Source: Natronobacillus azotifigens (GTDB lineage: Bacteria > Bacillota > Bacilli > Bacillales > Amphibacillaceae). From it: a stretch of DNA of 64,000 nt. The notes under the pieces were generated by a model, which saw only the letters and a program-made list of their open reading frames with translations, was not told the origin of the DNA and made no database searches. Both the position numbers and the translations under genes were made by a program. The stretch is taken from positions 62,001-126,000 of the forward strand of contig NZ_JAPRAT010000003.1 of NCBI RefSeq assembly GCF_026805325.1. The letters are read 5' to 3'. This document shows, piece by piece, positions 1 to 7,743 of this stretch; position 1 is the first letter of the stretch, and each line of letters opens with the position of its first letter.

Positions 1-1196
1 TTTTTCTTCTTAATGTCGTCCATAAAGGGATCGTGGATCATACCACTGTGACGAATATTCACAGTAGACTGCAACAATATATTTGTATTTAAAAAATGTG
101 TTGTCCAATCTTTTTCCAATCGCTCCCAATCTCTTGGTAGTGATCTTCTCACTCTGTCTCCAAAACCAAATATATCTGCCTCAAGTTTTTTCGCTGCTTC
201 TATTGTATTCTGCATAATCTCATTTAAATTTTCCTCAATCTTTTCTTCTATAGCTCTTAAATCTTCTTGTGTTTCTGTTGAAATATCACACGTAATTTCA
301 CCAAGATTCACAAGAAGATCTGCATGAATACGCATTGTTACTTGGTTCCCGTCCACTTTTGGGTACATCTTTACATCACTTCTAAAAACCTCAACGATAA
401 TTCTCCCATCATCGTCACAATCTACTCCACCAACTGTACTTGTTACGTTATCTGTAATATAATTAAATCCTTTACTTTCGTCCTCATTAAGCCACCCCAC
501 TAATTGATCGCCTTTAAATACACCGATTTCATTTATATAGAGTAACGCAAATGGTTCCGTTTTTTCTGCATTACTTTTGAATTTACCTAAATCTTCATCA
601 CCCAAAATATGAATCCCACTTAAAACAGCCTCTCTTCCTGGCGATAAAATTCCTTGCATGAGTTCATTCAACTCAACATCTCTGGTAGGTGCCCAATATT
701 TTTCAGATGCTGCACTACTACTAGTTATTTTATTGGCTGATATTCTTTCTAATGGGGTAATAACACTGACAATATTTTTAGCGCTATAGTCTCTTGCAAT
801 TAATAAAATAAAATCCGCTCGAAATTCATGATCACGAACAAGGAAGTCTAACACTTTTCCTATCCCCTCTTTAGCAACTTCTTCGCTAATAACCACTACT
901 TGAACATGACTTAAAAAAATTCTTCTGGGGGCAATTGTTGTCATTCTACGAAGTGCTTCAAAAATTGTTTTTCCTTCGGCTGTGTAAGTAGTCGTCGCCG
1001 TCCTTGTTGTATTCTCCGCACTACCAGCTATCTCCCCAGGATTAATTATCTGCACAGACAAGCGATAACCATCTTCAGATTTATCAACTCCGATTGCAGT
1101 AGCAATAATAATATCTGTTAATTCCGTTGCGCTCCAACAACCCGTTAACGGTAGAACAATTATGGTAATGATAAGTATGTATTTTCTACCTCTCAT
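1..1196 (-). CDS. Ger(x)C family germinant-receptor lipoprotein, C-terminus cut by window edge
   Basis: C subunit of a GerA/GerK-type spore germinant receptor, expected to be a lipoprotein on the spore inner membrane. The frame is open from the ATG at 1196 to position 1. It begins with a short basic region, a hydrophobic stretch and a lipobox (LTGCWS, Cys near residue 20), followed by the family-typical IGVDKSEDGY, an RRIFLSHVQVVVISEE segment and a long C-terminal domain. About 398 residues are present, close to the usual full length, so only a few residues should be missing. A good ribosome site (AAAGGTGA) lies inside the end of the upstream gerA-type gene, 4 bp away, indicating a co-transcribed pair. 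In the B. subtilis gerK operon the B subunit follows A and C; here it would lie outside the window. Confidence 0.9.
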   Translation of the reverse strand, partial: MRGRKYILIITIIVLPLTGCWSATELTDIIIATAIGVDKSEDGYRLSVQIINPGEIAGSAENTTRTATTTYTAEGKTIFEALRRMTTIAPRRIFLSHVQVVVISEEVAKEGIGKVLDFLVRDHEFRADFILLIARDYSAKNIVSVITPLERISANKITSSSAASEKYWAPTRDVELNELMQGILSPGREAVLSGIHILGDEDLGKFKSNAEKTEPFALLYINEIGVFKGDQLVGWLNEDESKGFNYITDNVTSTVGGVDCDDDGRIIVEVFRSDVKMYPKVDGNQVTMRIHADLLVNLGEITCDISTETQEDLRAIEEKIEENLNEIMQNTIEAAKKLEADIFGFGDRVRRSLPRDWERLEKDWTTHFLNTNILLQSTVNIRHSGMIHDPFMDDIKKK

Positions 1197-1200
1197 AAAG

Positions 1201-2784
1201 TCACCTTTTCTTTTTTTGAGCTTCTGGAAGGTTTAATTTACTCCTTGTGATATTTTTCTGACTAATTAGTCTAGGACGTGTTCTCTCCTTCCATAGTACC
1301 GATTGAACAAAAACATCTTTTTGATCGACCGCAATAAAAGGAGCTAATGGAGTGGTATATGGAATCCCAAAGGATCGTAAACTTACCAAGTGGAAAACCA
1401 GCAAAATAAGTCCAATAAAAATACCAAAAAAACCAAACGAAGCTGCTAATGCCATAAAACCAAAACGCAAGATTCGAACAGTTATTGCTAAGTTATAACT
1501 TGGAAAAACAAAGCTAGCTATGGCAGTCAAGGAAACGACGATAACCATCGCCGAAGAAACGATGCCAGCTTCTACTGCAGCCTGCCCTAAAACAAGTGCG
1601 CCTACAATGGAAATTGCTGATCCTACTGAACTAGGTAACCGAACTCCAGCTTCTCGTAATAATTCAAAGGTGATTTCCATGATTAATGCCTCAATAAATG
1701 CGGGAAAAGGAATTCCTTCTCTTTGAGCAGCAAGACCGACCAATAAGGTTGTCGGAACCATTTCCTGATGAAACATCGTCAGGGCAATATAACCTGCAGG
1801 TGTCATCATAGCTAAGAAAAAAGCAAAAGTTCTTAATAGACGTAACAATGTACCAATGTCACTTCTTTGATAATAATCTTCACTTGATTGCAAAAAGTCC
1901 GTAAACAAAGCGGGCACTAATAAGGTAAATGGGGAGCCATCTACAAAAATCGCAATCCTTCCTTCCAGCAACCCAGCAGCAATGGTATCGGGACGCTCTG
2001 TATTATTTATAGTAGGAAAAGGAGAATATTTCGCATCTTGAATTAATTGTTCGATATAGCCACTCTCTAAAATGGAATCAATCTCAATCCGAGACAATCT
2101 TTGGTCAACCTCTTTGACGATATCATCATTTACAATGCCATTGATATAAGCTATCGACACCTCAGTTTGCGTTTTTTCACCAATACAGTATTTTTTTACC
2201 CAAAGATTTGGATCTTTAATTCGCCTGCGCACCAATCCAATGTTTGTTCCGATTCGCTCAGTAAAACCTTCTTTTGGACCACGAATAATTTTTTGTGTTG
2301 TTACTTCCGGGACTCCGCGATCTTGACCTCCTCTTGTATTGGTGGCAAATGCTTTTGAATAACCCTCAATAAGGATAATCGTATCTCCAGATAATAAATT
2401 AGAAAATAGTTCTTTTAAATTCTCTATCTTGGTCAGATCTGATGTATTAATTGTTTCATTTTGTAAAAAATCATAGAGATCCTTTTCTGTTTTCCATGAT
2501 GGATCTACTTTGCTCGGAAGATTCAATATACATCCTAATAAGTCATTTTGTAATGTATCTTTATCAACGAGAGCATCTATATAATAGAGTTGTACCTGAA
2601 TTGGCTGTTGCTTATTTAGCAATATTTTTCTTGAAATAAAATCATCACTATTGCCAAGCATCTTACGAATAATTTCATCGTTTTCTCTTAGACTTGTGGA
2701 AATTTCCGCTTGATCGCTGATCGAAATGTTCTCAATAATTTTTTGTTTTTCTTCTGCTGTTCTTTTTTTTGATCGTAATCGCAT
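1201..2784 (-). CDS. GerA-family spore germination protein (A subunit)
   Basis: A subunit of a nutrient germinant receptor. The 527 residues have the GerA layout: a hydrophilic N-terminal half (about 1-290) and a membrane half with several hydrophobic segments (about 290-460). Family hallmarks are visible: TRGGQDRGVPEVTTQ, a GPKEGFTE motif followed by IGLVRRRIKD, GYIEQLIQDAKYSPFPT, and the segment GIPFPAFIEALIMEITFELLREAG. The basic C-terminal tail is typical. The ATG at 2784 has a GGAG site. It is the first gene of an operon with the Ger(x)C gene. The receptor's germinant cannot be told from sequence. Confidence 0.95.
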   Translation of the reverse strand: MRLRSKKRTAEEKQKIIENISISDQAEISTSLRENDEIIRKMLGNSDDFISRKILLNKQQPIQVQLYYIDALVDKDTLQNDLLGCILNLPSKVDPSWKTEKDLYDFLQNETINTSDLTKIENLKELFSNLLSGDTIILIEGYSKAFATNTRGGQDRGVPEVTTQKIIRGPKEGFTERIGTNIGLVRRRIKDPNLWVKKYCIGEKTQTEVSIAYINGIVNDDIVKEVDQRLSRIEIDSILESGYIEQLIQDAKYSPFPTINNTERPDTIAAGLLEGRIAIFVDGSPFTLLVPALFTDFLQSSEDYYQRSDIGTLLRLLRTFAFFLAMMTPAGYIALTMFHQEMVPTTLLVGLAAQREGIPFPAFIEALIMEITFELLREAGVRLPSSVGSAISIVGALVLGQAAVEAGIVSSAMVIVVSLTAIASFVFPSYNLAITVRILRFGFMALAASFGFFGIFIGLILLVFHLVSLRSFGIPYTTPLAPFIAVDQKDVFVQSVLWKERTRPRLISQKNITRSKLNLPEAQKKKR

Positions 2785-2889
2785 TTTAAAATGTCTCCAT
2801 TATCTTGTATTAAATGATAGTATCTTCTAAAATAAATTATCTATACGGTTAAATTAGGAAAGAATGGGGAATTTTTTTAGAGGCTTTCG

Positions 2890-2950
2890 ATAAAGTTAAA
2901 CTTCAATCAGTTAGGACACTAATTGTTGGCTCTATTCGGAAGGATACTTC
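2890..2950 (+). repeat. Decayed left end of the dispersed structured repeat
   Basis: ATAAAGTTAAACTTCAATCAG matches the left end of the intact copies (see 11277-11448) with one change. It is followed by a weakened first hairpin (CAATCAG ... CTAATTG) and then a stretch with only faint similarity. The right half (second hairpin, GGTTGCTCCGGG) is missing, so this is a relic. It lies between the germination operon promoter region and the cstR terminator. Confidence 0.6.
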
Positions 2951-2952
2951 AA

Positions 2953-3006
2953 GATAAAAAACAGCATCTCAGAATTGTTTATATTACAAACAATTCTGAG
3001 ATGCTG
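2953..3006 (-). terminator. Rho-independent terminator of cstR operon
   Basis: A perfect 18-bp inverted repeat (2963-2980 with 2988-3005, loop ATATTAC) ends in a T-rich run when read on the minus strand. It begins about 10 bp after the cstR stop codon. Confidence 0.9.
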
Positions 3007-3015
3007 AGTCTTGTT

Positions 3016-3276
3016 TTATCGACTTTTTACAAGTAAATTAACGGCTTCTTCTACTTGATCGGTTGGATCTTCTCCGTTCGCTTCGGCTTTTCTCACACAT
3101 TCAACCAAATTAGAACTAACAATAACCCCCATGGTACGATCAATGGCCGTCCGAGCTGCTGACATTTGAGTGACAACATCTTTACAATCTTGATCTTCTT
3201 CCATCATTTTTAGAATCCCGCGTATTTGTCCTTCAATACGCTTCAATCTATTTTTGACTTGTGGACTATAATCCAT
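3016..3276 (-). CDS. cstR: CstR-type persulfide-responsive repressor (CsoR/RcnR family)
   Basis: Small all-helical DNA-binding protein of the CsoR family, 86 residues. Family features are RLKRIEGQIRGI near the N-terminus and the Cys31/Cys60 pair. Asn56 stands where copper-sensing CsoR has its histidine ligand, and no third Cys ligand is seen. This Cys31-Cys60 pattern matches CstR, which senses reactive sulfur species by cross-linking the two cysteines, rather than a Cu(I) sensor. It is the second gene of a two-gene operon behind a rhodanese-like membrane protein, which supports a sulfur-stress role. The operator is probably the palindrome inside the promoter at 3727-3755. The ATG at 3276 has a GGAGGG ribosome site. 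Confidence 0.85.
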   Translation of the reverse strand: MDYSPQVKNRLKRIEGQIRGILKMMEEDQDCKDVVTQMSAARTAIDRTMGVIVSSNLVECVRKAEANGEDPTDQVEEAVNLLVKSR

Positions 3277-3327
3277 CTCAATCCCTCCATAGAGAAAAGT
3301 TTGTTTAGAAAATCATAACTATTAATA

Positions 3328-3693
3328 CTATACAAATTTTTCAAACCATTTTTTGCAACGACATGTCGAATTAACAATCGTATATCCTGCTATCTTATAT
3401 TTTCTTTGCTTTAAAAACCGAATTCCCATATTTTTCTCAATAGTATCAGAAGCGATTACATATATTTTACGATTTGGAATTTGATGATGATGTCGTTTTA
3501 AGTACGCTACTGGTATGGGAATTGTATTTGCAATGTCCTCTTTTGCTGATATAGCATAATCACGTACATCCAACTTTACTTCTTCTTGATCTAACTTCAT
3601 TTGATCTACACACGGAATCCCTCGAACAGGAACGTAGCGCATATAAAGAAAATACACAATCAAGACGGTAAAGATTATAGCAATGTATAACAT
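3328..3693 (-). CDS. Membrane-anchored rhodanese-like protein with no catalytic cysteine
   Basis: The 121 residues comprise an N-terminal hydrophobic anchor (about 1-18) and a shortened rhodanese-like fold. KLDVRDY corresponds to the LDVR motif of rhodaneses, and YVIASDTIEKNMGIRFLKQRKY to the active-site loop and following helix. Where active sulfurtransferases have Cys at the start of that loop, this protein has Ala (IAS). Three cysteines remain elsewhere (Cys28 near the anchor and two in the C-terminal CRC). It is the first gene of the cstR operon, in the place where persulfide-detoxifying enzymes such as CstA/CstB are found in staphylococci. It may bind rather than transfer sulfur, or use the CRC pair; this is inference. 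Confidence 0.65.
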   Translation of the reverse strand: MLYIAIIFTVLIVYFLYMRYVPVRGIPCVDQMKLDQEEVKLDVRDYAISAKEDIANTIPIPVAYLKRHHHQIPNRKIYVIASDTIEKNMGIRFLKQRKYKIAGYTIVNSTCRCKKWFEKFV

Positions 3694-3726
3694 AAAGAAA
3701 CCTCCAACCTACGAACAAGTAAGTAA

Positions 3727-3755
3727 ATTTTATACCCCATTGCGTATAATGTCAA
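3727..3755 (-). promoter_or_regulatory. Promoter with CstR-like operator for the rhodanese-cstR operon
   Basis: On the minus strand TTGACA (3755-3750), a 17-bp spacer and TAAAAT (3732-3727) form a near-consensus sigma-A promoter. The spacer and -10 contain a palindrome with TATAC/GTATA arms around a C-run (TATACCCCATTGCGTATA on the plus strand, 3731-3748). This resembles the A/T-flanked C/G-run operators of CsoR/CstR repressors. Binding there would block RNA polymerase, giving autoregulation. Confidence 0.75.
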
Positions 3756-3767
3756 ATGATAACCCTT

Positions 3768-5141
3768 TTACTTTTCCTTACGAACAGATTGATAATAATC
3801 TACCAACGTGATTAATCCACGATCAAAATTCGCTAATGGAAAACTTTCATTTGGAGAATGCAAACGATCATCTGGCGTACCAAAACCCAACAATACAATT
3901 GGCATTTTATAAATAGAATCAATCCATTCCAATACAGGAATCGATCCGCCCATTCGAACATAAACCGCCTCTTTACCGAACCCTTTTTGATAACTTTCTG
4001 CCGCTTTTTTTATTAATGGGTGATTAGGATCGACTTTATAAGCTTTTGCTGATAATGGCTCTTTCTTTAGCTCCAGTTGAACACCAGCTGGAACATGTTT
4101 CTCTAAATGATCGATTAATCGATTTTGAATCGTCTCGGGATCTTGCCCAGGAACTAACCGACATGTCAGTTTTGCTGTAGCTTTTGAAGGAATGATCGTC
4201 TTTGTTCCTTCTCCTTGATAACCACCAAACATACCGTTTATTTCTAATGTTGGACGAGCCATCGTATGTTCAATAGCTGTATAACCTTTCTCTGAAATGG
4301 TTTGATCAACACCTGTTGTTTTCGGGTAATCTTCGACAGGAACTTCGCTCATTAGTATACGCTCCGATGCTAATAATGGTTCGACATCGTCATAAAAACC
4401 CTCAACTGTCACAACTTCTTCTTCATTTTTTAATGAAGCTAACAAATGCGCCATTGCCATTAATGGATTTCGCACCGCTCCGCCATAAAGACCTGAATGA
4501 AGATCGTTTTTTGGCCCATGAACGGTAAATTCAAGTCCTGTGAAACCTTTTAAGCCATATAAAATGGTTGGCTGATCATTGGAAACCATACCTGAATCAG
4601 AGATAATCGCAAAGTCAGCGGCAAACTGTTCCTTTTTTTCATCTAAAATGGAGTACAGGTTCTCGCTTCCTATTTCCTCTTCTCCTTCAATACAAAGCTT
4701 AACATTGATCGGGAGCTTTCCTTCTGTTCTCATAAATGCTTCAAATACTGCCAAATGCATAAACACTTGCCCTTTATCGTCACTAGTTCCCCGTGCATAT
4801 AAACGATTTTCTCGAATTACGGGTTCAAATGGGGGACTTTCCCACAATTCTAATGGATCTGCGGGTTGAACATCATAATGCCCGTATACCAAAACTGTCG
4901 GCGCATCTTCACCTGCCCCCATCCATTCTGCATATACCAATGGGTGACCTTTCGTTGGTTGGATTTCTACTTTTTCAAAACCAATGTGACGAACATAGTT
5001 TGCCACAAAATCAGCCGCACGCTTTACATCTTCCTTATTTTGTTTATCTGTACTAATGCTAGGAATTTTCAAAAAATCAATCAAATGATTTATTTGTTCG
5101 TATCTATGGTCACGTAAATATTGCAAAACTGCATCACTCAT
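3768..5141 (-). CDS. M20 family dipeptidase
   Basis: Zinc-dependent M20 peptidase of the carnosinase-like dipeptidase group, 457 residues from the ATG at 5141, which has a GGTGGAAGG site; an upstream in-frame start at 5192 lacks one. The metal-binding motif VYGHYDVQPAD, the bridging Asp in GTSDDKGQ, the catalytic EGEEEIGS and a late metal-ligand region near GFGTPDDRLHSPNE are all present. The inserted lid domain (HSGLYGGAVRNP) is of the expected size. It should hydrolyse dipeptides in the cytoplasm. It stands alone. Confidence 0.9.
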   Translation of the reverse strand: MSDAVLQYLRDHRYEQINHLIDFLKIPSISTDKQNKEDVKRAADFVANYVRHIGFEKVEIQPTKGHPLVYAEWMGAGEDAPTVLVYGHYDVQPADPLELWESPPFEPVIRENRLYARGTSDDKGQVFMHLAVFEAFMRTEGKLPINVKLCIEGEEEIGSENLYSILDEKKEQFAADFAIISDSGMVSNDQPTILYGLKGFTGLEFTVHGPKNDLHSGLYGGAVRNPLMAMAHLLASLKNEEEVVTVEGFYDDVEPLLASERILMSEVPVEDYPKTTGVDQTISEKGYTAIEHTMARPTLEINGMFGGYQGEGTKTIIPSKATAKLTCRLVPGQDPETIQNRLIDHLEKHVPAGVQLELKKEPLSAKAYKVDPNHPLIKKAAESYQKGFGKEAVYVRMGGSIPVLEWIDSIYKMPIVLLGFGTPDDRLHSPNESFPLANFDRGLITLVDYYQSVRKEK

Positions 5142-5224
5142 CAGTGCCTTCCACCTTTCTAATTGTGTGTTCTGTAATTCTAAAGATATCATATATTCAC
5201 ATCATTTCCAATTTGTATGTACAA

Positions 5225-5264
5225 GAAAAAGCAGCTAGCATATCTTATGCCTAACTGCTTTTTT
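5225..5264 (-). terminator. Terminator after YhcN/YlaJ gene
   Basis: Hairpin with GCAGTTAG/TAGCTGC-type arms and an inner GCAT/ATGC pair, flanked by A5 and T6 runs. It is placed to end the minus-strand lipoprotein gene whose stop is at 5270 and may also work on the other strand. Confidence 0.75.
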
Positions 5265-5269
5265 CTCAT

Positions 5270-6052
5270 TTAGTTATTTGGGGTAGTTCTGTTATTTGTT
5301 CCGTCATACGTGTTCGTATTTCTGTTTGTTCGGTTGTTTGTGTTATTTGTACCAGGGAAAACTCGCTGAATCATTTCACCTATTTGTTCAAAAAAGCCTT
5401 CAACTGGTTGTCCACGATCTACATCATTTGCGTAGTTTGTCGACAAATTAACAAAGTCCGGATTAGATGATACGTATACGTTATCGATACGGTCAGATTC
5501 GTCTTTTACAACACGCGTAACTTCCCGTTCGATTTCATCAGACACCTGATCACTATTGCCGCCTGCATCACGACCTGCATTCAATTCTACAGCAACATAA
5601 GCATTACTTCCTGTCGTTAAGACGTATGCACGGTCAATATTGTCAACCTCTGAGCTAATCTTGCTTGCAATTTCATCTTCAAGATCATAATTCGTATTGG
5701 CTTGGTTGCCACCACGTGTTTGATTCATACCACCATCACGCGTTTGGTTCATACCACCTGGAGAAAGACCTGTATTGCCATCACGATCATTATGATTGTA
5801 ACGACCCATATCAGGATCTGTAGTTTGTGTTCCCCTTGGGTACGTACCATCATAAGTCATTTGGTTACCATATCCTTGGTTCCAACCAGCATCACCATAA
5901 CCATTTGGTGTACCTTGTTCTTGAGTGGTACGGTTTCTCATTGGTTGAACATTGTCGTTGAGATTGCCTTGGCCTACGTTATCATTTTGCATCCCACAAG
6001 CCGTTAGTGAACCCGCAGTTAATAAAATAACACTACATTTTTTCCAATCCAT
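5270..6052 (-). CDS. YhcN/YlaJ family sporulation lipoprotein
   Basis: Lipoprotein of 260 residues with signal peptide and lipobox (SLTACG, Cys at about 19). A long low-complexity segment rich in Asn, Gly, Gln and Asp (about 25-120, with repeated GGMNQTR units) precedes a folded YhcN/YlaJ domain (about 120-215): IASKISSEVDNIDRAYVLTTGSNAYVAV with a C-terminal DRIDNVYVSSNPDF. A second Asn/Thr-rich tail closes the protein. Family members sit in the spore inner membrane and influence spore outgrowth and cortex properties. The ATG has an AGGAGGAG site. It stands alone and is likely sporulation-controlled. Confidence 0.88.
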   Translation of the reverse strand: MDWKKCSVILLTAGSLTACGMQNDNVGQGNLNDNVQPMRNRTTQEQGTPNGYGDAGWNQGYGNQMTYDGTYPRGTQTTDPDMGRYNHNDRDGNTGLSPGGMNQTRDGGMNQTRGGNQANTNYDLEDEIASKISSEVDNIDRAYVLTTGSNAYVAVELNAGRDAGGNSDQVSDEIEREVTRVVKDESDRIDNVYVSSNPDFVNLSTNYANDVDRGQPVEGFFEQIGEMIQRVFPGTNNTNNRTNRNTNTYDGTNNRTTPNN

Positions 6053-6262
6053 CTTAACTCCTCCTTTTTTAGAGTCGTTGATAGTATGTGGTGGTTACAT
6101 AGAATTATCCCTTGAAAAAATCAGGAAAATTGGAATGATTGCGTAACGTGGAATGGAAATTCATCCAGTTATCTACGGGCTTTATTTTGGCTTACTTGGT
6201 CATAATAATACTGTCCTACTTGTTGTGAAGCTAAATTCTTTCTGATAAGGGAGTTTAGAAAA

Positions 6263-6493
6263 ATGGGCATTCCAGATTATGATAAAGCATTGTATTTTAC
6301 GATGTGGCAGCAATGGGATGATTTATTGGTTTTAATGGTTAGAACAAATGATGACTTTTTAGCAAAAAAAATCGAATCCTTTCTGCATGCTTTTCGTTAT
6401 GGAAGAAATAAACAACAAGTAATCACTATGCACGAGGATTTACTTCATTATATTGACCATGCGATGAGTGCAGATCCTGTTGTTGTCATGTAA
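6263..6493 (+). CDS. Small YhdB-like protein
   Basis: Hydrophilic helical protein of 76 residues starting DYDKALYFTMWQQWDDLLVLMVRTNDDFLAKKIESF. This resembles the short YhdB proteins of Bacillus (YDRALYY ... RTHDDFL). No function is known for that family and no membrane segment is seen. It has its own ribosome site (AGGGAG) and is followed directly by a terminator, so it is a single-gene unit. Confidence 0.7.
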   Translation: MGIPDYDKALYFTMWQQWDDLLVLMVRTNDDFLAKKIESFLHAFRYGRNKQQVITMHEDLLHYIDHAMSADPVVVM

Positions 6494-6502
6494 ATAGCAA
6501 TA

Positions 6503-6536
6503 AAGGAGTACTTCTATACGGGTACTCCTTTTTTAC
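6503..6536. terminator. Bidirectional terminator between yhdB-like and protease genes
   Basis: AAAGGAGTAC...GTACTCCTTTTTT hairpin with an A-rich left flank and T6 right flank. It serves the converging plus-strand small gene and the minus-strand protease gene, whose stop codon begins at 6536. Confidence 0.85.
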
Positions 6537-7348
6537 TATTCATAATCCAAATATTCGTAAAACCGCTCGATCGGGACAGCTAAACCAACTCTCCCGTATT
6601 CCTCATGATTTAAAGTCGCATATATGACAGCGATCACTTCACCTACCGAATTAATGATCGGACTTCCACTGTTCCCACGATAGACAGGCGCATCCAATAA
6701 GTAAACCTCCGTCGATAACCTTGTTTGGTTCGTCTCTCCAATTATTTTTCCCTCATTAGCAATACCATTAAATCGTAACGGGTTACCGATAAAAGTTACT
6801 GCTTGATCCCAATCGATTGCTTGATCTGTGTTTTCTTGAAGTGTTAGATGGGGAAGATTATTTTCATCAACTTTGATTAATGCTAAATCAACTGACTCAT
6901 CACTTTCCACTACTTCCCCTTCAAACAAACCCTCATTAGGAAAAACAATGGTTACATGCTCGTTTCCTTCAATGACATGATGATTCGTAATAATATACCC
7001 ATCATCGGAAATTGCAAATCCTGTTCCTTTACTGTTCCTAGTTTCCACCACGACAACTGCTTCTTTATAAGTTTGGATCTCATCATTGGCTGACAATCGA
7101 GCCGATGTTATAAGAAAATCAATCGCCGGAATGGAAAAGGTTTGCGGAATAATTGCTACAACATTCAGCATTAGCGTGCCCGCAATTATCCAAAATAACC
7201 AGCGTGGAAACGGTCGTTTTTTAGCTTCGGTTTTTTCTTCTTTTCTTGTTTTCGCTTTTTCTTCTTCGATAAGTTTTAGCATCGTTTCAGGATCTAATTC
7301 TTCATATAGATCTGTATCGATGATATCGTCATCATGTTTTTCTGACAT
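6536..7348 (-). CDS. Membrane-anchored trypsin-like serine protease (S1C/HtrA-like, no PDZ)
   Basis: 270 residues from the ATG at 7348, which has an AGGTGG site; an upstream start at 7378 would lie before it. A cytoplasmic acidic and Lys/Glu-rich N-terminus (1-60) is followed by one transmembrane segment and an extracytoplasmic protease domain. The triad is visible: His in ITNHHVIEG, Asp in ESVDLALIKV, Ser in YRGNSGSPIINS. The oxyanion-loop context is that of HtrA-type enzymes, but the protein ends about 35 residues after the serine motif and so lacks a PDZ domain. It probably cleaves misfolded or signalling proteins outside the membrane. Confidence 0.85.
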   Translation of the reverse strand: MSEKHDDDIIDTDLYEELDPETMLKLIEEEKAKTRKEEKTEAKKRPFPRWLFWIIAGTLMLNVVAIIPQTFSIPAIDFLITSARLSANDEIQTYKEAVVVVETRNSKGTGFAISDDGYIITNHHVIEGNEHVTIVFPNEGLFEGEVVESDESVDLALIKVDENNLPHLTLQENTDQAIDWDQAVTFIGNPLRFNGIANEGKIIGETNQTRLSTEVYLLDAPVYRGNSGSPIINSVGEVIAVIYATLNHEEYGRVGLAVPIERFYEYLDYE

Positions 7349-7486
7349 TCGTACCACCTCAATTGAACTTGCTTGCATCTATTTTAACAAACAAAAAGGT
7401 AACGGTCATTTTCTTTCCCTTTCTATTTCCCAGGAAATATGTCGACACAGAGCGATAACTTTTTTTATAAAAGTTTGTTAAATTGT

Positions 7487-7515
7487 TTGACAATTATTAC
7501 ACCATTGAATATACT
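7487..7515 (+). promoter_or_regulatory. Sigma-A promoter of the MFS transporter leader
   Basis: TTGACA (7487-7492), exactly 17 bp, then TATACT (7510-7515). Transcription would start near 7522, giving a leader of about 220 nt before the ATG at 7744. Confidence 0.8.
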
Positions 7516-7708
7516 TAAGAATAGAAATTGTGGATAGCCTTTGCCAATGTTCATCGAATAAGGGCAGTGGAAGTCCAATGACTAACAAAATGTAATGAAC
7601 ACATACAATTAAATAAGAGCTTGGTTGCTTGCGTAATCACTTTTATTGTGCGTACAAAAGAGGCCAACGTTAATGGACATTCCCATTATACGTTGGCCTC
7701 TTTTTTTA
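7516..7708 (+). promoter_or_regulatory. Long 5' leader ending in an intrinsic terminator (putative attenuator)
   Basis: The leader between the promoter and the MFS gene ends in a strong hairpin at 7657-7701 (GAGGCCAACG with CGTTGGCCTC) followed by T7. No plus-strand gene precedes it within this transcript, so it acts as a premature terminator. Upstream, GTTCAT (about 7548) can pair with ATGAAC (about 7594), enclosing a G-rich stretch, GGGCAGTGGAAGTCC. This arrangement is typical of a riboswitch or attenuator. It does not match a riboswitch class known to me. Confidence 0.55.
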
Positions 7709-7743
7709 TAAGAAAAAATTTGGTTTTAAAGGAGAGAGATAAA

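Noticed and set aside
3016..3276. Copper-sensing CsoR
   Set aside because: The His ligand position is Asn and only the Cys31/Cys60 pair is present, which is the CstR pattern; no copper ATPase or chaperone gene is adjacent.
7621..7743. N-terminal extension of the MFS transporter to 7621
   Set aside because: It would run through the leader terminator hairpin, and the good ribosome site and family start are at 7744.
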